Below, in pieces: positions 4,798 through 6,182 of a DNA stretch of 6,182 nucleotides. Numbering within the stretch: the stretch's first letter is position 1; each line of letters starts with the position of its first letter. Source of the stretch: Prevotella sp. (GTDB lineage Bacteria > Bacteroidota > Bacteroidia > Bacteroidales > Bacteroidaceae); NCBI GenBank assembly GCA_024681875.1, contig JAILAA010000136.1, forward strand, positions 1-6,182, given 5' to 3'. A model generated the notes under the pieces. That model was not told where the DNA came from and ran no database searches. It saw only the letters and a list, made by a program, of their open reading frames with translations. The position numbers and the translations under genes are program-made.

Positions 4798-5577
4798 GTT
4801 GTAGGTATGAACCGACGCCCCCTGGGCACTCGGCAGATAGTTGATGCCCCACCAGCAGACCTGCAGGAGGACGAAGGAGCCGACAAGCAGCCAGAGGGCC
4901 AGGCGGGCATTGTGAACGGGCAGCTGCCGGTAATGGACATAGACCAGGTAAGCCAGCCAGGTAATAGCCGCCCAGGTCTCCTTGGGGTCCCACGACCAGT
5001 AGTGGCCCCAGGCCTCCTTCGCCCACAGGGCTCCGAAGAGCATGCCTATGGTGAGGAAGGCCAGCCCCACGCTGACGAGGTTGTCGGCTATTGAGAGCTC
5101 CTCGGCGGCAATGGCCGTCTTCTTGAAGAAGAGCAGCCAGAGGGCCATCACTGCCGCCGCGCCGAGCACGGCGTAAGCGAACATATAGACAATGACATGA
5201 GGCGCGAACCAGGGGCTCTGCAGGGCGGGCATGAGCGTCTTGTCGTGAATCTCGGGCTTGAACAGGTTGACGCAGACGAAGACCAGGGCGAGAAGGGTCG
5301 AGAACGTCAGTATCCACTTATACTTCCAGCGCGAATAGACGATGATGCCGGTGAGGGGCAGGAATAGCGAATACCAGAGCCGCGTCTCGCCCATCGTACG
5401 CAAGGGCGGACGCTCCAGCGACACCCAGTAGGACAGTATGAACGCGAAGAACACGAGCAGGCCAGCTGCGGTTGCGGCGCAGGCCAGCTGCGACTTGTCT
5501 CTCCACGCCGCCCAGGCTCCCACGGCCCACAGCACGACGGCTGCTACGGCGAAATATACGAAATGCTCCCAACTCAT
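4792..5577 (-). CDS. ccsA: Cytochrome c biogenesis protein CcsA (System II haem exporter subunit)
   Basis: A 261-residue polytopic inner-membrane protein. With ResB/CcsB it moves haem across the membrane and attaches it to CxxCH motifs of apocytochrome c outside. The tryptophan-rich haem-binding WWD signature is present as W-G-H-Y-W-S-W-D-P-K-E-T-W (about residues 190-202). External haem-ligand histidines are seen in 'SPWFAPHVIVYMFAYA' before it and in the C-terminal 'GASVHTYNT'. About eight hydrophobic segments can be counted. I chose the ATG at 5575-5577: it follows a strong GGAGGAAGGAGG with an 8-base spacer, overlaps the resB stop as ATGA, and starts the first helix (MSWEHFVYFAVAAVVLW). 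The frame extends upstream to 5664, but that part is just resB read in another frame. In Bacteroidales this pair often serves NrfA-type nitrite reductase; that gene is not in view. Confidence 0.93.
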   Translation of the reverse strand: MSWEHFVYFAVAAVVLWAVGAWAAWRDKSQLACAATAAGLLVFFAFILSYWVSLERPPLRTMGETRLWYSLFLPLTGIIVYSRWKYKWILTFSTLLALVFVCVNLFKPEIHDKTLMPALQSPWFAPHVIVYMFAYAVLGAAAVMALWLLFFKKTAIAAEELSIADNLVSVGLAFLTIGMLFGALWAKEAWGHYWSWDPKETWAAITWLAYLVYVHYRQLPVHNARLALWLLVGSFVLLQVCWWGINYLPSAQGASVHTYNT

Positions 5578-6182
5578 AGCTGCTTCCTCCTTCCTCCGAT
5601 GACAAACATACTGACGGCCCCTGCCAGCATCATGTAGATGCCCGCATAGACCAGTGGCAGCCACGGGTCGCTCACCAGCTCGAGTACCGACATCTGGCTC
5701 AGGGCGCCCATCTGCGTGTCGTAGCCGTACTGATAGATTTTCCAGCCGTCGGCCTCGCAGGGCTTGTTCACGTCGACCGTGGCCTCAATCTCCTTACCTG
5801 CCTTAGTCCGGATGCGGACCTCGGAGGCGAAGCGGCGGGGCGAGCCGTCGTCGTAGGTCTCCATGATGAATCGTTTCAGCTCGATGGTCAGCCCCGTCTC
5901 CTTGATGCCGCCTGCGGGAGTGACGGCCCGCCACTCGGGCTCGCCGACAGTGGTTATCATCTTTACCCGCTGCACGTCGGGATTGCCGAGCGTGCCCGTG
6001 GTGAGTGCGACGAAGAGCCCCACGTGGTTCAGCAGGAAGGGGACGTCGCGCTTCCAGCTGCGCAGGTGCGTCAGGCGGCGCAAGACGGTGAGCCCCAGAA
6101 CCAGCGCCACCAAGACGTAGGCAAGCACGAAGGGCCAGAACGTCAGCATGTCGTTCAGCCACGTGCCGTCGGTCTTCTGGCG
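5574..6182 (-). CDS. resB: ResB/CcsB-like cytochrome c biogenesis protein (5' end cut by window edge)
   Basis: The frame is open to the window edge, so 202 C-terminal residues are visible; an internal ATG at 6149 is not a likely start. A membrane helix (MLTFWPFVLAYVLVALVLGL) is followed by the ResB-type 'FLLNHVGLFVAL' helix with its conserved His, a candidate haem ligand. Next comes a periplasmic beta-rich region ending in 'EADGWKIYQYGYDT', equivalent to the family's G-Y/W-x-x-Y-Q-x-x-Y/F-D. A last helix (PLVYAGIYMMLAGAVSMFVI) and a short basic tail (GGRRKQL) complete it. ResB proteins partner CcsA in System II and are thought to help hold haem and apocytochrome. The stop overlaps the ccsA start by four bases (ATGA), a typical coupled operon. 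Further helices expected at the N-terminus lie outside the window. Confidence 0.88.
   Translation of the reverse strand, partial: RQKTDGTWLNDMLTFWPFVLAYVLVALVLGLTVLRRLTHLRSWKRDVPFLLNHVGLFVALTTGTLGNPDVQRVKMITTVGEPEWRAVTPAGGIKETGLTIELKRFIMETYDDGSPRRFASEVRIRTKAGKEIEATVDVNKPCEADGWKIYQYGYDTQMGALSQMSVLELVSDPWLPLVYAGIYMMLAGAVSMFVIGGRRKQL
5586..5597 (-). promoter_or_regulatory. Strong ribosome binding site deciding the ccsA start
   Basis: The minus strand reads GGAGGAAGGAGG, two Shine-Dalgarno cores in a row, 8 bases before the ATG at 5577. Such a clear site is unusual in this phylum and fixes the ccsA start. It lies within the last codons of resB, so translation of the two is likely coupled. Confidence 0.7.

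Noticed and set aside
4633..5094. Plus-strand open frame of 153 codons across the ccsA 3' end and promoter
   Set aside because: It is antisense to the well-supported ccsA gene, has low-complexity Gly/Pro/Gln content and no recognisable domain.
5578..5664. Longer N-terminus for CcsA
   Set aside because: The extra 29 residues are resB read out of frame. The ATG at 5577 has a strong ribosome binding site and begins the first membrane helix.

Overview
The window looks like a chromosomal segment of a Bacteroidales bacterium, most likely Prevotella or a close relative. Three things point there: a Mfa/fimbrillin-type lipoprotein with a 'CSGGDD' surface-export-like N-terminus, a promoter of the Bacteroidetes form (TTTG, 20 bases, TAATTTTG), and a System II (ResB/CcsA) cytochrome c maturation pair of the type found in this group. 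Every gene I can support lies on the minus strand, so transcription runs from high to low coordinates. No tRNA, rRNA, CRISPR array or transposase is visible. The genus is an inference.

Right part (4777-6182): the 3' two-thirds or so of a resB-like gene enters from the window edge and overlaps ccsA by 4 bases (ATGA). Together they form the System II haem-export and cytochrome c ligation machine. A compact hairpin plus T-run at the ccsA stop codon ends this operon.

Middle (2824-4763): a clear Bacteroidetes promoter drives a leader with three tandem 11-bp repeats, then a 56-residue small protein, then a fimbrillin-like surface lipoprotein. The lipoprotein reading frame is broken at a run of nine G (plus-strand C). 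One more G would join the 381-residue product to a 158-residue C-terminal domain and give a 524-residue protein. This is a phase-variation candidate, a fresh mutation, or an assembly error.

Left-middle (952-2820): three bases after the lipoprotein stop lies a 37-codon ORF that closely resembles the N-terminus of the uncharacterised nucleotidyltransferase (NTP_transf_5 type) encoded further on. It appears to be the remnant of a duplicated copy. It runs into a predicted six-helix membrane protein of unknown family with a His-rich N-terminus. The intact nucleotidyltransferase follows after 8 bases.

Left (1-951): an AT-rich gap with an 18-bp inverted repeat bounding a 110-bp palindromic element, then a PqqD-family protein (RiPP-recognition-element fold) and a GNAT acetyltransferase cut by the window edge. 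A PqqD-like protein, a nucleotidyltransferase, a membrane protein and a small peptide gene on one strand resemble parts of a peptide-modification locus. However, no radical SAM enzyme, protease or transporter is visible here, so that reading is speculative.
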